Positions 46,850 to 55,834 are shown, numbered from the stretch's first letter. The stretch is DNA of 64,000 nt from Actinosynnema sp. ALI-1.44 (GCF_001984155.1 NZ_MTQO01000038.1:1-64000), one strand, 5' to 3'. Made by a program: numbers and translations. Notes: generated from the letters alone by a model not told the origin.

Positions 46850-47824
46850 GTGGGCAAGCTGGATGATTACCGCAGGAAGTGGTCGTGGCTCGACCACTTG
46901 ATCCGGGCGGGCGACGCGTTCTCCGAGCGGTACGGCAACCAGTTCGCGGCTGCGATCACTTATTTCAGTGTGCTGTCGCTGTTCCCGCTGCTCATGATCG
47001 CGTTCGCGGTCGCCGGTTTCGTGCTTCAGGCTCAGCCGGAGTTGTTGACGGAGCTCAAGAACGGCATCAGTGAGGCCGTTCCCGGCAGCCTCGGCACCAC
47101 GATCAACGACGTCGTCACCACCGCTCTGCAGTCCAAAAGCACCGTCGGTGTGATCGGTCTGCTCGCCGCCCTGTACTCCGGCATCGGCTGGATGAGCAAC
47201 CTGCGGGACGCCCTCACCGCGCAGTGGGGTCAGAAAGGCGGCCAGCAGCCGCTGATCCCCACGCTGTTCAAGGACTTGGTCGCGCTGCTGAGCCTCGGTG
47301 TCGCGCTCGTCGTCTCGTTCGGCCTCACCGCGGCCGGGACCGGGCTGGCGAACCTGCTGCTCGAGCTCGTCGGCCTGCGGGAGGTCGGCTGGGCGCGGTT
47401 CCTGCTGTTCGTCGCCACCCTGGCGTTGTCGATCATCGCGAACTGGTTGGTGTTCCTCTGGGTACTCACCCGACTGCCCCGGGAGAAGGTCGACGTCCGC
47501 AGCGCGGTCAAGGGCGCGCTGGCGGCCGCGATCGGCTTCGAGATCCTCAAGCAGGTCGGTGCGATCTACCTGACCACCGTCACCAATTCACCGACCGGCG
47601 CGCTGTTCGGCCCGGTCATCGGTCTGCTGGTGTTCGCCAACCTCGTCGCGCGGTTCCTGCTGTTCATCACGGCGTGGACGGCGACAGCCAAGGTCAGCGA
47701 TCGTCCCGATACCGCTCGATCCACACAGTCCGCTCAGGATCCGTCTCCTCAGGAATCCCCGCAGGCTCGGCCTGACGCGAGTACCGCAGCCGAATCCGCC
47801 AGATCAGGAACCCGAGGATCGTGA
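46850..47824 (+). CDS. YihY/BrkB family inner-membrane protein
   Basis: A 324-aa protein with six hydrophobic helices and the family pattern GNQFAAAITYFSVLSLFPLL, followed by LYSGIGWMSNLRDAL and PGALFGPVIGLLVFANL-like segments. A polar Ser/Ala/Pro-rich tail of ~45 residues follows. Despite older names (ribonuclease BN) these are membrane proteins of unknown function. Its last 131 bp overlap the convergent dacB 3' end. Confidence 0.88.
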   Translation: MGKLDDYRRKWSWLDHLIRAGDAFSERYGNQFAAAITYFSVLSLFPLLMIAFAVAGFVLQAQPELLTELKNGISEAVPGSLGTTINDVVTTALQSKSTVGVIGLLAALYSGIGWMSNLRDALTAQWGQKGGQQPLIPTLFKDLVALLSLGVALVVSFGLTAAGTGLANLLLELVGLREVGWARFLLFVATLALSIIANWLVFLWVLTRLPREKVDVRSAVKGALAAAIGFEILKQVGAIYLTTVTNSPTGALFGPVIGLLVFANLVARFLLFITAWTATAKVSDRPDTARSTQSAQDPSPQESPQARPDASTAAESARSGTRGS

Positions 47825-48989
47825 CGCCGGAGATCGCCATCGCCGCCGTCGGCAGCACGCCGCCCTGGTTGTTGATCGGCTTGCCCGCCGCGTCTGTGGT
47901 CCCCGATCCGTTGCTGCCCTGTGCGTTGGGGGCGTCCGGGGAATCCGGTTTCGGCTGAGGCGTGTTGAGGGTGCCGACCGGCTCGACCTGCTTGCCTCCC
48001 AGGGCGAAACCCCAGGTCATCAGGTGTGCTGCCTGGTCAGTCATCCTGACCGGAGTCTGCTCGCCACGCATCAGCACGACGACCAGCTTGCGGCCTTTCT
48101 GCTGCGCGCCGCCGATGTAGGTGTGCCGCGCGTCGTCGGTGAAACCCGTTTTGCCGCCAAGGAAACCGTCGTACTTGCCGAGCAGGCGGTTGTCGTTGTT
48201 GACCTTGAAGCCCGCTTTCGTGCCCCAGCCAGGCCAGTCGATCTGCTTGGTGGTGATCGCCTTGCCGAACTCCGGGCGCTTCATCGCCTCGCGGTAGAAC
48301 AACGCCAGGTCGTAGGCCGAGGTCATCATGCCCGGCCCGTCCAGGCCGGACGGGGTGGCGACCTGGGTGTCCAGCGCACCGAGCTTCTTCGCCGTCTCGT
48401 TCATCTTGGCGACGGTCTTGTCCATGCCACCGAGCTGCCTGGCCAACGCGTGCGCCGCGTCGTTGCCCGAGTGCATCAGCAACGCGTGGAACAGCTGGTC
48501 CACGGTGTACTGCCCGCCTGGGCCCATGCCGACCTTGGTGCCGTCCTGGTTGGCGTCCTCCTGCGTGCCCGCGACGACCGTCTTCATGTCCAGTTCGTTC
48601 ATCACCACGATGGACAGCAGGATCTTGATCACCGACGCGGGGCGTTGCCGGGCGTGCGCGTCCTTCGCCGCGATCACGTCACCGCTGGTCAGATCGGCCA
48701 GCAGCCACGACGCGGTGGTCACGTCAGCGGGTACGGCGGGCACACCCTGCGGCGTGACGACCGTGCACTCGCCCAGCCGTTCACCGCCGACCGGCTTGTC
48801 CGGTACGGGGATCGGCTCGGGTGACTTCTGGCCTGGCTTCGGCCGCTCCGAGGTGTCCACCGGTGCGGGTGGAGCCGTCTTGTTCGGGCACGAGCCGCCT
48901 GGTTGCGCGGTCGCCGTGAAGCTCGCGGACGCGAACAAGCACAACGAGGCGAACAGGAGGGCGAACAACCGCCGTGACGTCAGGACCAC
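47694..48989 (-). CDS. dacB: D-alanyl-D-alanine carboxypeptidase (DacB1-like)
   Basis: A 431-aa penicillin-binding protein of the S11 family. Signal peptide (~1-28), Pro-rich linker, then the catalytic domain with Ser119-x-x-Lys122 (RPASVIK), Ser174-Gly-Asn176 and Lys280-Thr-Gly282, followed by a C-terminal membrane helix (~383-402) and a charged tail. It trims D-Ala from peptidoglycan pentapeptides outside the membrane. Corresponds to Rv3330. The 3' end overlaps the convergent YihY gene by 131 bp. Confidence 0.95.
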   Translation of the reverse strand: MVLTSRRLFALLFASLCLFASASFTATAQPGGSCPNKTAPPAPVDTSERPKPGQKSPEPIPVPDKPVGGERLGECTVVTPQGVPAVPADVTTASWLLADLTSGDVIAAKDAHARQRPASVIKILLSIVVMNELDMKTVVAGTQEDANQDGTKVGMGPGGQYTVDQLFHALLMHSGNDAAHALARQLGGMDKTVAKMNETAKKLGALDTQVATPSGLDGPGMMTSAYDLALFYREAMKRPEFGKAITTKQIDWPGWGTKAGFKVNNDNRLLGKYDGFLGGKTGFTDDARHTYIGGAQQKGRKLVVVLMRGEQTPVRMTDQAAHLMTWGFALGGKQVEPVGTLNTPQPKPDSPDAPNAQGSNGSGTTDAAGKPINNQGGVLPTAAMAISGVTILGFLIWRIRLRYSRQAEPAGIPEETDPERTVWIERYRDDR

Positions 48990-49022
48990 GACCTCAGGTT
49001 AGGCCGTAACGGCGAAGTCAAG

Positions 49023-50366
49023 TCAACGGGTCTGCGCGCGCAACCGCCTGGCACGAGCCATCTTGCGTTTCGCCGTCAACACCAGAGCGATGAGCACGAC
49101 GACACCGGCGAGGATCGTGACAGGCAGACCGAACGTGCCGAACGCCGAGCGGTGCACCGCTGCGTTGCTCGCCTGGTTGTTCGACTCCTTCTCGTCGCTG
49201 CTCGGGGTGTCCGTGCTGCGGCTGGTCTGCGGCGGCTCGCTGGCGCCGGACAGCTTGCCGACGGGCTTCGAGTGCGCCGCGGTCAGCGTGAACCCGTACT
49301 CCAGCAGCGACTCCGCCTGTTCGAACGGCTGCTCCCCTGAGCGCATGACCGCGACGATCAGCTTTTTGCCGTCCCGTTCGGCGCTGCCGACGAGCACGCT
49401 CTTGGCCGCGAGGGTGCTGCCCAGCTTGCCGCCGGTCGCGCCCTTGAACTTCTTCAGCAACTCGTTGTCGTTGCTGCGGGAGATCGGCTTGTTGCGGTTG
49501 CCCTGCGGCTTGATCTGCACCGTCTTCAAACCGGTCGCCTCGGCGAACTCGGGGATGCGCATCGCCTCGCGGTAGATCAGCGCCGTGTCGAACGCCGAGG
49601 TGCTCTGGCCGGGCACGTCGTTGCCGTTCGGGTTGACGACCCTCGTGTCCTGCGCGTTGAGCTCACGGGCGAGGTCGTTCATCTTCTGCGCGGCCACGTC
49701 GGGGCCGCCGAGTTCACGGGCGAGCGCGTTGGCCGCGTCGGCGGCCGGGGTGACGATCAGCGCGCGGATCAGGTCCTTGGCCGCGTACTTGCCGTCCGCG
49801 ACGATGCCGACCCGGGTCCCCGTCTGCCTGGTGTCCTCGCGGGTGCCCTCGATGACCTTGTCCGGGGCGATCTCCTTGAGCGCGACCATCGCCAGCAGCA
49901 CCTTGACCGTGCCGGCCGGGCGCTGCCGGGCGTGCGGCCCGAAACCGGCGAGCACGTCACCGGTGTCCTGGTCGGCGATCAGCCACGAGTCCGCGGTCAG
50001 CCCGTCCGGGGGGAACGGCGCGTCCTTGGGGAGCACTCCGTTGCAGCTGCCCATCGCCGGGCCGCCGATCGGCTCCTTGGGCAGCGGCAACGGCGGCAGC
50101 TGGTCGCCGTTGCCCTCGTTGGCAGGCGGCGGGACGGCCTTGGCCGCGCAGTTGGTCGCCGGTTCGCTGTCGGCGGACTTGTCGGGCTGCTTGCTGCCCG
50201 AGCTGCCGGGCTTGGGGGTGTTCTTGCCGGACGACGCCCCTGGCGGCTTCGGGGTGCTCGTGGACGACTGAGCGCTCGCCGCGGGCGCGGCCGCGAACGT
50301 CACGACAGCGGCCATGCTGAGGCTCAGGTTCAGTAGACGGGCCAGTTGCCGAGCTCGTTCAGGCAC
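49023..50366 (-). CDS. Catalytically dead D-Ala-D-Ala carboxypeptidase paralogue
   Basis: A 447-aa S11-family homologue of the neighbouring dacB. Signal peptide (~1-32), long Pro/Ser/Lys linker, catalytic-like domain and C-terminal membrane helix (~415-435) are intact. All three active-site motifs are changed: SxxK is G152-T-V-K155, SGN is P207-A-A209 and KTG is K314-L-G316. Acyl-enzyme chemistry is therefore impossible, while the fold and open frame are kept. It probably binds peptidoglycan or a partner protein as a pseudoenzyme. It lies 33 bp upstream of dacB in the same direction, likely one transcript. Confidence 0.9.
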   Translation of the reverse strand: MPERARQLARLLNLSLSMAAVVTFAAAPAASAQSSTSTPKPPGASSGKNTPKPGSSGSKQPDKSADSEPATNCAAKAVPPPANEGNGDQLPPLPLPKEPIGGPAMGSCNGVLPKDAPFPPDGLTADSWLIADQDTGDVLAGFGPHARQRPAGTVKVLLAMVALKEIAPDKVIEGTREDTRQTGTRVGIVADGKYAAKDLIRALIVTPAADAANALARELGGPDVAAQKMNDLARELNAQDTRVVNPNGNDVPGQSTSAFDTALIYREAMRIPEFAEATGLKTVQIKPQGNRNKPISRSNDNELLKKFKGATGGKLGSTLAAKSVLVGSAERDGKKLIVAVMRSGEQPFEQAESLLEYGFTLTAAHSKPVGKLSGASEPPQTSRSTDTPSSDEKESNNQASNAAVHRSAFGTFGLPVTILAGVVVLIALVLTAKRKMARARRLRAQTR

Positions 50367-50504
50367 CCCTGCAGGCTAGTCACTCGAAAGTGATGTCGGT
50401 TGGCGGGGTGAGTCCGAGGACCGGTCGGTGTCGCGTTCGGTGATGGGCGAATAATGCCGTTCTGGCTGTTTGCACCCCCCTTCCCACCACGAGGGAGAAG
50501 TTCA

Positions 50505-50852
50505 GTGGAGTTCGTCCGGCACCTGCTCGTGTTCCTGCACCTGCTCGGTATGGCGATGCTGATCGGCACGCTGATGCTGCAGCTCAAGGCCGGAAAGGGC
50601 GCGCCTGTGAACAAGGGCTGGCTGCACGGCGCCGGTCTGCAGCTGGTCACAGGCCTCGCGTTGATGCTGCTCGCGCCGTTGACCAACGCGGACTACGACC
50701 ACATGAAACTGGGGATCAAGCTGCTGGTTCTCGTCGTGATCGGCGTGCTCGCGGTGCTCTACGTGACCAAGGACAAGGCGCCGAAGTGGTTCGCCGGGAC
50801 GCTCGGCGGTCTCGTGGTGCTCAACGTGGGGCTGGCGGTGTTCTGGACCTGA
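50505..50852 (+). CDS. Small four-helix membrane protein
   Basis: A 115-aa integral membrane protein with four hydrophobic helices. It starts with VEFVRHLLVFLHLLGMAMLIG, a His-containing first helix also seen in CopD-like and other small actinobacterial membrane proteins. GTG 50505 has GGGAGAAG 5 nt upstream. Function unknown; divergent from the pseudo-carboxypeptidase. Confidence 0.72.
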   Translation: MEFVRHLLVFLHLLGMAMLIGTLMLQLKAGKGAPVNKGWLHGAGLQLVTGLALMLLAPLTNADYDHMKLGIKLLVLVVIGVLAVLYVTKDKAPKWFAGTLGGLVVLNVGLAVFWT

Positions 50853-50858
50853 TCGTGT

Positions 50859-50893
50859 GAAAGATCAACATGTGCTGCGGGAAAGATCAACAT
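50859..50893 (+). promoter_or_regulatory. Two direct repeats upstream of the M6 protease
   Basis: GAAAGATCAACAT occurs at 50859-50871 and 50881-50893, a 22-bp period, i.e. two turns of the helix, so both copies face the same side of the DNA. They are followed by an AT-rich stretch (50905-50960) that could hold the promoter of the gene at 51017. A candidate activator or repressor site. Confidence 0.5.
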
Positions 50894-51016
50894 ATGGCAG
50901 GATGGCAATAACCCTACGTATGGCGTATTTCACTCCATAGAGTTAATCCGTACTGTCAGCCCGTTCGTCTGTGGCCGGAGAGTGATCCCTCCGGCGATCA
51001 GAGCACGGGAGGGCAA

Positions 51017-53398
51017 GTGCATCGAAGAAGTTCCGCCGGCCTGGCGCTGCTCGCGCTGGTCGGCTTGGGCGTCAGCTCCTTATCGGCGCCCGCCATGGCC
51101 GCGCCCAGCGCGTCACCGTCCGGTTTCGAGTACGCGCCGGGCGAGCACGATCTGCCGAACAAGTTCGAGGAGAAGCGCCGGGCGCTGCGCCAGGAGGCGC
51201 TCGCCGAGGTGCTCTCCGGCCAGGCCAAGGTGGAGAAGCGCGGCGCGAGCACGGTCGCCAGGATCGGCGACAAGCCCGCCGAGGCCGCACGCGGTGCAGC
51301 CAAGGGGCAGCGCGTCGACCAGTACGTCGAGTTGGCCAGGGAGAAGACCGACAAGATCTTCGTGGTCCTTGCCGAATTCGGAAACAAGCGCGACCCGCGT
51401 TACCCCGACGTGGACACCGCGCCCGCGGTGCCGGGACCGACGAAGTTCGACGGCCCGCTGCGCAACGAGATCCCGGCGCCCAACCGGTCGGTCGACAACA
51501 GCACGATCTGGCAGCCGGACTACTCCCGTGAGCACTACCAGCAGATGTACTTCGGCCAGGGCGCCGGAGTCGAGTCGCTGAAGACGTTCTACGAGAAGCA
51601 GTCATCCGGCCGCTATTCGGTCGACGGCACCGTCACCGACTGGGTCAAGGTCGACTACAACGAAGCGCGCTACGGCCGGTCCAACGGCTTCCCGTGCGCG
51701 GGCAACGTCTGCAACAACACCTGGGACCTGGTTCGCGACTCGCTGAACAAGTGGGCCGACGGTCGCGTCGCCGCCGGTGCCACCCCGGAGCAGATCCGCG
51801 AGGAGCTCAAGTCCTACGACACATGGGACCGCTACGACTTCGACAACGACGGGGACTTCAACGAGCCCGACGGCTACCTCGACCACTTCCAGATCGTGCA
51901 CTCGGGCGGCGACCAGTCCGACGGTGACCCGATCCAGGGCGAGGACGCGATCTGGAGCCACCGCTGGTACGCGTACTCCAACGCGCCGGACGGTCCCACG
52001 AACAACAAGCGCGGCGGCACCCAGATCGGCACGACCGGCCTGTGGGTCGGCGACTACACCATCCAGCCGGAGAACGGCGGCCTCGGCGTGTTCGCGCACG
52101 AGTACGGCCACGACCTCGGCCTGCCGGACCACTACGACACCGTCGGACCCGGCGGTGCGCAGGAGAACGGCGTCAACTGGTGGTCGCTGATGGGCCAGAG
52201 CCGCGTGTCGGCGCCGGGTGAGGCGATCGGTACGCGCGCGGCCGACCTGTCCGCCTGGGACAAGCTGCAACTGGGCTGGCTCGACTACGAGGTCGTGGTG
52301 GCGGGCCAGGACCGCCGGATCGACCTCGGCCCGCACGAGTACAACACCGACAAGGCACAAGGCGTCGTGGTCGTCCTGCCGGACAAGAAGAAGACCACGG
52401 AGTACGGCAAGCCCTTCGCCGGGACGAAGATGTACTGGAGCGGCAAGGGCGACGACGTCGACAACAACATGGTCAGGGACGTCGACCTGACCGGCAAGAC
52501 GTCGGCATCGCTGACCCTCAAGTCGCGTTACGACATCGAAGAGGACTTCGACTACCTGTACGTGCAGGCGTCGACCGACGGTGGCACGACGTGGACGCCG
52601 CTCGACGGCACGGTGAACGGTGCGCCGTTCAAGAAGGACGGCTCGAACGCCCCGGCGCTGACCGGGACGCAGGCGAGCTGGGCCGACGTGTCCGTCTCGC
52701 TGAACTCGTTGGCGGGCAAGCAGGCCAAGCTGCGCTTCCGCTACGTGACCGACGGTGGTGTGGCGCCGGACGGCTTCTTCGCCGACGACATCAAGATCAC
52801 CGCCGACGGCGCGGTCCTGCTCGACGACGGTGCCGAAGGCGCGCCCGCGGGCTGGACCCTCAACGGGTTCAAGCAGACCACGGGCACGGAGACGGCGACG
52901 TTCGACCACTTCTACATCGCCACCAACCGCACGTACGCGTCGTTCGACAAGTACATGCAGACGGGCCCGTACAACTTCGGTGAGCCGGCCCGTCCGGACT
53001 GGGTGGAGCACTTCCCGTACCAGGACGGCCTTCTGGTGTCCTACTGGGACACGTCGCAGGCGGACAACAACACCAGCGCCCACCCGGGTGAGGGTCTGAT
53101 CCTGCCGATCGACGCCAACCCCGAGCCGATATACAACCTGCAGGGCCAGCCGTGGCGTCCGCGCATCGCGGGCTACGACGCGCCGTTCTCGTTGCAGAAG
53201 TCGGACTCGTTCACGTTGAAGGCGGACGGCCGGGCCAGCTACATCCGTGGCCGGGACGCCCAGCCGCTGTTCGACGACACCAAGCCGTACTGGTCCGCCG
53301 GTCAGCCGACCGCGGGCGTGAAGCTGCCCGCGGCCGGTGTGAAGATCAGGGTGCAGTCGCAGCAGGGCACTTCGATGACGGTTCGCGTCTTCAAGTAA
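51017..53398 (+). CDS. Secreted immune inhibitor A-like metalloprotease (M6)
   Basis: A 793-aa exported peptidase. Signal peptide ends near residue 29 (APAMAA). An N-terminal propeptide/FTP-like region precedes the M6 catalytic domain with zinc motif HEYGH at 361-365 followed by DLGLPD. C-terminal beta domains include a MAM/CUB-like jelly roll (YVQASTDGGTTW, GFFADDIKI). GTG 51017 has GGGAGG 5 nt upstream. It should degrade extracellular proteins. Upstream direct repeats suggest dedicated control. Confidence 0.93.
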   Translation: MHRRSSAGLALLALVGLGVSSLSAPAMAAPSASPSGFEYAPGEHDLPNKFEEKRRALRQEALAEVLSGQAKVEKRGASTVARIGDKPAEAARGAAKGQRVDQYVELAREKTDKIFVVLAEFGNKRDPRYPDVDTAPAVPGPTKFDGPLRNEIPAPNRSVDNSTIWQPDYSREHYQQMYFGQGAGVESLKTFYEKQSSGRYSVDGTVTDWVKVDYNEARYGRSNGFPCAGNVCNNTWDLVRDSLNKWADGRVAAGATPEQIREELKSYDTWDRYDFDNDGDFNEPDGYLDHFQIVHSGGDQSDGDPIQGEDAIWSHRWYAYSNAPDGPTNNKRGGTQIGTTGLWVGDYTIQPENGGLGVFAHEYGHDLGLPDHYDTVGPGGAQENGVNWWSLMGQSRVSAPGEAIGTRAADLSAWDKLQLGWLDYEVVVAGQDRRIDLGPHEYNTDKAQGVVVVLPDKKKTTEYGKPFAGTKMYWSGKGDDVDNNMVRDVDLTGKTSASLTLKSRYDIEEDFDYLYVQASTDGGTTWTPLDGTVNGAPFKKDGSNAPALTGTQASWADVSVSLNSLAGKQAKLRFRYVTDGGVAPDGFFADDIKITADGAVLLDDGAEGAPAGWTLNGFKQTTGTETATFDHFYIATNRTYASFDKYMQTGPYNFGEPARPDWVEHFPYQDGLLVSYWDTSQADNNTSAHPGEGLILPIDANPEPIYNLQGQPWRPRIAGYDAPFSLQKSDSFTLKADGRASYIRGRDAQPLFDDTKPYWSAGQPTAGVKLPAAGVKIRVQSQQGTSMTVRVFK

Positions 53399-53410
53399 CC
53401 CCCGTTTTGT

Positions 53411-53467
53411 GTGCAACCAATGTGGCCTTTGTTGCGTTTTGCGCAACAAAGGCCACATTGGTTGCAC
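53411..53467. repeat. Long palindromic repeat (copy 2), likely bidirectional terminator
   Basis: Perfect 26-bp arms (53411-53436, 53442-53467) with loop TTTTG, 12 bp after the M6 protease stop and before the convergent gene ending at 53500. Same element as 19822-19874; differences are transitions that keep base pairing. Confidence 0.92.
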
Positions 53468-53499
53468 GGGTTGGCGGGGTGCGGGTGCGGGTGCGGGGG

Positions 53500-54504
53500 T
53501 CAGAGGGCTTCGATGAGCTCGGCCGCGTGGGTGAGCAGGTCCGCGTTGAACTTGTTCGCGATGATCGCCACGCCTGTGCGTGACTCGCGCGAGAACGCGG
53601 CCATGCTGGTGAACCCGCCGGTCCCGCCGTCGTGGAAGGTCGCTTCGCGTCCGCCCGGCAGCGTGAGCATGTGCCAGCCGAGCCCGACCTTGGCCTGCGG
53701 GTTGATGTCGAACCGAGGGCGTTGCACGAGATCCAGCGCGGGCCTCAGCCAGAACGGCGCTTCGCCGACGTGCGCCCGCATGTATCGCAGCAGGTCGTTG
53801 ACTGTGCCGTACAACGCGCCAGCGCCGGGGATGACCGGCAGGCGCCAGTCCGGCGTCGCCTTGCCCTCCGCGTCATAGCCCTGGACCTTGCGCCGCCGCT
53901 GAAGCGGGTTGAGCGTCAGCACAGTGTCGTTGAGCCCCAACGGAAGCGTGATCCGCGCGCGGACGAGCGCCTCGTAGTTCCTGGTCAACGCGAGCCCCAG
54001 CAGACCCGCGCCGTAGTTGGAGTACGCGTACTTCGTGCCCGGCGGCGTGACCAGGGTGGTCTTCCGCAGTGCCTCGATGAGGAAGTCCTCGGTGATGCGG
54101 GCGTACGGGTCCCGCAGGTCGAAATCGGGGTCTTCGAGCAGACCTGGTGGCAGCGGGGGCATTCCTGAGGTGTGCGAGGACAACTGCGCCATCGTCACGC
54201 CCTGCGGCGCGGGGAACCGGCGTGGCAGGTGCTTGCTCAGCGGGTCGTCGACGCGGCCGGTCAACGCCAGCAGCACGGCGGTGAAGGTCTTGGTGATCGA
54301 GCCGATCTGGAAGATCGAGTCGCCACGCAGGGCGTACGCCTCCCGGCCGCGGAACGCGCCGATGGCGACCGTGTCGTAGCCGGTGATCTTGGCGGCTTGC
54401 TTGTCCACCAAGGTTTTCAGTGAGCTCGATGCGGTCGCGGGTGTCGCGGTCAGCGCGAGCCCGGTCGCCGCGGTCGCGGCGAGGACTGTTCGTCTGCTCG
54501 GCAC
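53500..54504 (-). CDS. Secreted serine hydrolase, beta-lactamase/class C fold
   Basis: A 334-aa protein with a Tat-like signal (RR at 4-5, cleavage near ATAS). Catalytic motifs are Ser69-x-x-Lys72 (GSITK), Tyr161-Ser-Asn163 (AYSNYGAG) and HDGGTGG as the KTG equivalent. The family includes D-aminopeptidases, esterases and class C beta-lactamases; which it is cannot be told. It lies 13 bp downstream of an ArsR-type regulator gene and is probably co-transcribed. Confidence 0.88.
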   Translation of the reverse strand: MPSRRTVLAATAATGLALTATPATASSSLKTLVDKQAAKITGYDTVAIGAFRGREAYALRGDSIFQIGSITKTFTAVLLALTGRVDDPLSKHLPRRFPAPQGVTMAQLSSHTSGMPPLPPGLLEDPDFDLRDPYARITEDFLIEALRKTTLVTPPGTKYAYSNYGAGLLGLALTRNYEALVRARITLPLGLNDTVLTLNPLQRRRKVQGYDAEGKATPDWRLPVIPGAGALYGTVNDLLRYMRAHVGEAPFWLRPALDLVQRPRFDINPQAKVGLGWHMLTLPGGREATFHDGGTGGFTSMAAFSRESRTGVAIIANKFNADLLTHAAELIEAL

Positions 54505-54517
54505 GGTGTTTCCCCCG

Positions 54518-55000
54518 TCATGCTGGATCCTGGACAGCGGTGAGCACTGTGAGCAGCGGGATCACCTTCGCGCCCGGCACGGCGTAGTGCCCGCGGGACG
54601 TCAGTTGCAGCCAGCCTGCCGCCACCAGTTGACGCAGGTGGTGGTAGAGCTGGCCGGTCGTGCCCAGTGACTCGTGCTCCTGGAGTTCGGCGGTGGTCTG
54701 GACGCCCGTGAGGATCAGCCGCAGCAACAGCAGCCGGACCGGGTTGCCGAGCGCGGCGATGGTGGCGCTCAGCTGGGACCAATCCATCCCCAGCAGGTTC
54801 TCGACCGTTTCGCCCTGTTGCCACTCGTAGTGGTGCCCGGTGGGCAGCGGGACGGCGCCGGTGAACAGCACCGCGCCGTCCGGCGCGCGCTCCTTGACGC
54901 CTTCCAACGCCCAGAACGCGCCTGTGGGCACCGGTTTCGGCTGTCCTTCCAGTGCGGCGACCCGCTCCTCCAGCGCGGACAGCCGCTCGTCGAACTCCAT
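54518..55000 (-). CDS. ArsR-like winged-helix regulator
   Basis: A 160-aa protein. An N-terminal coiled coil (FDERLSALEERVAALEG) and a ~45-residue segment precede a winged helix at about residues 76-145 (LSATIAALGNPVRLLLLRLILTG, TTGQLYHHLRQLVAAGWL). It has no obvious metal-binding cysteines. First gene of an operon with the serine hydrolase; a palindrome lies just upstream of its start. Confidence 0.85.
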   Translation of the reverse strand: MEFDERLSALEERVAALEGQPKPVPTGAFWALEGVKERAPDGAVLFTGAVPLPTGHHYEWQQGETVENLLGMDWSQLSATIAALGNPVRLLLLRLILTGVQTTAELQEHESLGTTGQLYHHLRQLVAAGWLQLTSRGHYAVPGAKVIPLLTVLTAVQDPA

Positions 55001-55010
55001 GCGACCATGC

Positions 55011-55024
55011 TGCGTAATTACGTA
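55011..55024 (-). promoter_or_regulatory. Palindromic operator upstream of the ArsR-like gene
   Basis: TGCGTAATTACGTA, whose inner ten bases CGTAATTACG form a perfect palindrome, ends 11 bp from the start codon. AT-rich dyads at this distance are typical autoregulatory sites of ArsR-family repressors. Confidence 0.55.
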
Positions 55025-55050
55025 GAAGTTGCAAGACCGTAGACGTCAGT

Positions 55051-55089
55051 CAGCCGGTCGTCCCCCTGGGGGTAGGGGACGACCGGCTG
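55051..55089 (-). terminator. Hairpin terminator of the trypsin-like gene
   Basis: Perfect 15-bp arms (CAGCCGGTCGTCCCC 55051-55065, GGGGACGACCGGCTG 55075-55089) with a 9-nt loop, about 50 bp downstream of the protease stop in the leftward sense. No long T tract follows. Confidence 0.65.
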
Positions 55090-55141
55090 GGAAATGTCGC
55101 TTCCGGCGTTTACGCGTCCGGCCGGAAATGGTCAGTTCGAA

Positions 55142-55834
55142 TCAGACACCGGCGGTGCTGCGGATGAACGACCGGCTGTTCGCGACGCTCGCGTAATTCT
55201 GGGTGCCCTGCGGGTTGCTGCCGCTGTTCGACCCGGTCGAGCAGACGCCGACCTGAACACCGTTGGCGATCTGCGGGCCGCCGGAGTCGCCGTGCCACGC
55301 GGCACCGTTCACGCCGACACTGGCGATCGCCGGGCCGCCGTACGCGTCCGAGCTGGTGCCGGTGACGCGGACGTTCGCGGTCTTGAGCACCGGGGACGGC
55401 GGGTTGCTGCCCTGGGTGCGGCCCCAGCCGTAGATCTGGTTGGTCGACCCGGTGGCCGGGTTCGAGTCGGCCAGCTTGATGTAGGTGGTCTGCACAGCGG
55501 AGCTCAAGTGCAGCAACAAGATGTCACCGCTGGGTGCGGTCGCCTTGCGGTCGACCGTGCGGTTCTGGCCCTGGCCGAGGTTGACGTTGCCGACCTTGAC
55601 CGACAGGCTCGACCCGTCGCAGTGCCGGGCGGTGAGCACCCACTGCGGCGCGATGATCGACCCGGAGCAGTTGAACTGGCCGTTGACGTAGACCTGCGCG
55701 CCCCAGGGTGCGGAGCTGACAGTGCCGCCACCGATGATCATCGGCTCGACGGACGGGGTGTCGGCGAGCGCGGCGGGTGCGCCGACGCCGGAAATGGCGA
55801 CCGCGAGCGCGGCGGCCGAAACAAACTTACGCAT
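55142..55834 (-). CDS. Secreted trypsin-like serine protease (S1 family)
   Basis: A 230-aa exported protease. Signal peptide to about residue 24, a very short propeptide, and the mature end IIGGG at residue 33. The catalytic triad is His71 (TARHC), Asp104 (GDILLL) and Ser184 (GDSGGP). Two Cys pairs fit the usual disulfides. The compact size is typical of actinomycete S1A enzymes. It stands alone between a terminator and a 270-bp intergenic gap. Confidence 0.93.
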   Translation of the reverse strand: MRKFVSAAALAVAISGVGAPAALADTPSVEPMIIGGGTVSSAPWGAQVYVNGQFNCSGSIIAPQWVLTARHCDGSSLSVKVGNVNLGQGQNRTVDRKATAPSGDILLLHLSSAVQTTYIKLADSNPATGSTNQIYGWGRTQGSNPPSPVLKTANVRVTGTSSDAYGGPAIASVGVNGAAWHGDSGGPQIANGVQVGVCSTGSNSGSNPQGTQNYASVANSRSFIRSTAGV

